DNA from: CAYJDR01 sp964368965
Lineage (GTDB): Bacteria; Chrysiogenota; Deferribacteres; Deferribacterales; Mucispirillaceae
DNA length: 16,866 nucleotides
NCBI GenBank assembly: GCA_964368965.1
Contig: CAYJDR010000044.1
Location: forward strand, 1 to 16,866
Direction: 5' to 3'
This document shows positions 16,137 through 16,866 of this stretch, piece after piece. The notes under the pieces were generated by a model. It did not search any database, was not told where the DNA came from, and saw nothing but the letters and a program-made list of their open reading frames with translations. Each line of letters opens with the position of its first letter. Within the stretch, counting starts at the first letter, position 1. The position numbers were made by a program, and so were the translations under genes.

Positions 16137-16866
16137 ATGAAGATTGTAAACGTTATCAAGGAATATTGTAATTGTGACATCTTGACAATAAAGCTCTCTA
16201 CTTCGCATGAAAGTAGGATTATTTACATATCTAGCTCTCCAGCTAGGTTTGATTTGACAAAAACGCTTAGCACAAGTATCACTAACGGCAACAGTTCGTT
16301 AGAGGTTTCATACTCTACGTGTGGAGAGATGAGCGACTACAATCACAAACTTATGAACGACCTGCTTCATTGCATACTTGAAGCCCAATCTTCATGGGAA
16401 CTACAAAACATTATATCAAAGTTTGGCAACATGTCAGGCACAGATATGACACTCACAAGCCACCTAGAACAAGTGCTTGACACACTCGTCAGCTCTGAAT
16501 TGTTCGATAAAGTGGCTGTGCTTTTCTACAACGAACAAAAAAGCGAACTTCGTGGCGTACACATTGCAAGCAATGTCCCATACTCTAATAGCGACTTAAT
16601 GCTGTTCAAAATGCTTAGACTACCTGTGCCTAAAAATCTCTTAGACGATTTATCTGGCGATGAAAGTATTGAGCTACCTATGCTTGAAGAAAACTTGCTT
16701 AACTTAGAAACTGAAAAAGTTGAAAAGCAGATTATTCTACCACTAAAAACTGGTTCAAAAATCTATGGCATGCTTGTAACATATTCGCCATCGTCACGCA
16801 ATGACCACCAGCTAGCAACAGCAAAAAGCACAGCACACCTTATTTCAACCATGCTTTCTGCAACTA
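16137..16866 (+). CDS. GAF-like-domain protein, C-terminus beyond window
   Basis: An open frame starts at ATG 16137 (TTTAGG about 8 bases upstream) and runs through the window end without a stop, giving at least 243 residues. Residues 1-65 form a small, mostly beta region with no recognised match. From about residue 105 the pattern fits a GAF domain: a helix LEQVLDTLVSSELF (110-123), strand KVAVLFYNEQKSEL (125-138), then IILPLKTGSKIYGMLVTY (199-216) and a final helix. GAF domains sense small molecules or serve as dimerisation modules in histidine kinases, GGDEF cyclases and NtrC-type activators, but the output domain is not in view. It follows glyS by 22 bases on the same strand and is probably co-transcribed. 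An alternative ATG at 16130 opens a frame that stops after 13 codons and is not used. Confidence 0.7.
   Translation, partial: MKIVNVIKEYCNCDILTIKLSTSHESRIIYISSSPARFDLTKTLSTSITNGNSSLEVSYSTCGEMSDYNHKLMNDLLHCILEAQSSWELQNIISKFGNMSGTDMTLTSHLEQVLDTLVSSELFDKVAVLFYNEQKSELRGVHIASNVPYSNSDLMLFKMLRLPVPKNLLDDLSGDESIELPMLEENLLNLETEKVEKQIILPLKTGSKIYGMLVTYSPSSRNDHQLATAKSTAHLISTMLSAT

Overview
The window looks like part of the chromosome of a low-G+C, Gram-negative, flagellated bacterium. Lipid A synthesis (lpxB) implies an outer membrane. A hook-gene cluster with sigma-54 type promoters and a very long FlgE recalls lineages such as Deferribacterota, Campylobacterota or Deltaproteobacteria-like groups. The phylum call is inference and weak. 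Most genes are housekeeping or motility genes, and I see no transposase, integrase, tRNA, rRNA or CRISPR array.

Layout. (1) Positions 4-5129, minus strand: a tight cluster transcribed as mutase -> dut -> glgP -> hotdog thioesterase, with gaps of 1, 19 and 3 bases. It encodes a split methylmalonyl-CoA mutase large subunit, dUTPase, alpha-glucan phosphorylase and a PaaI-like thioesterase. (2) Positions 5130-5451: an intergenic stretch with a candidate sigma-70 promoter for the mutase cluster and a strong Rho-independent terminator for flgE. (3) Positions 5452-11703, minus strand: the hook genes fliK -> flgD -> flgE. fliK and flgE each have a sigma-54-type -24/-12 element with the exact GG-N10-GC spacing. 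(4) Positions 8392-9088, between flgD and flgE: the unusual part of the window. It contains a 100-N assembly gap flanked by two identical 55-bp copies that carry the flgE promoter. It also contains hairpins whose G.U wobbles are consistent only with transcription from the minus strand, and a duplicated motif. (5) Positions 11755-13917, minus strand: pilM -> lpxB. (6) Positions 14054-16866, plus strand: glyS (glycyl-tRNA synthetase beta subunit) from a clear sigma-70 promoter, followed by a GAF-like-domain protein cut off by the window end.

How the genes work together. FliK measures and controls hook length, FlgD caps the growing hook and FlgE is the hook subunit, so these three form one assembly module, apparently under sigma-54 control. 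pilM and lpxB serve the cell envelope (type IV pilus platform and lipid A). The mutase cluster joins propionate/succinyl-CoA chemistry with glycogen breakdown and nucleotide hygiene, with no obvious single pathway. The most promising candidate for something undescribed is the structured flgD-flgE intergenic region with its collapsed repeat at the assembly gap.
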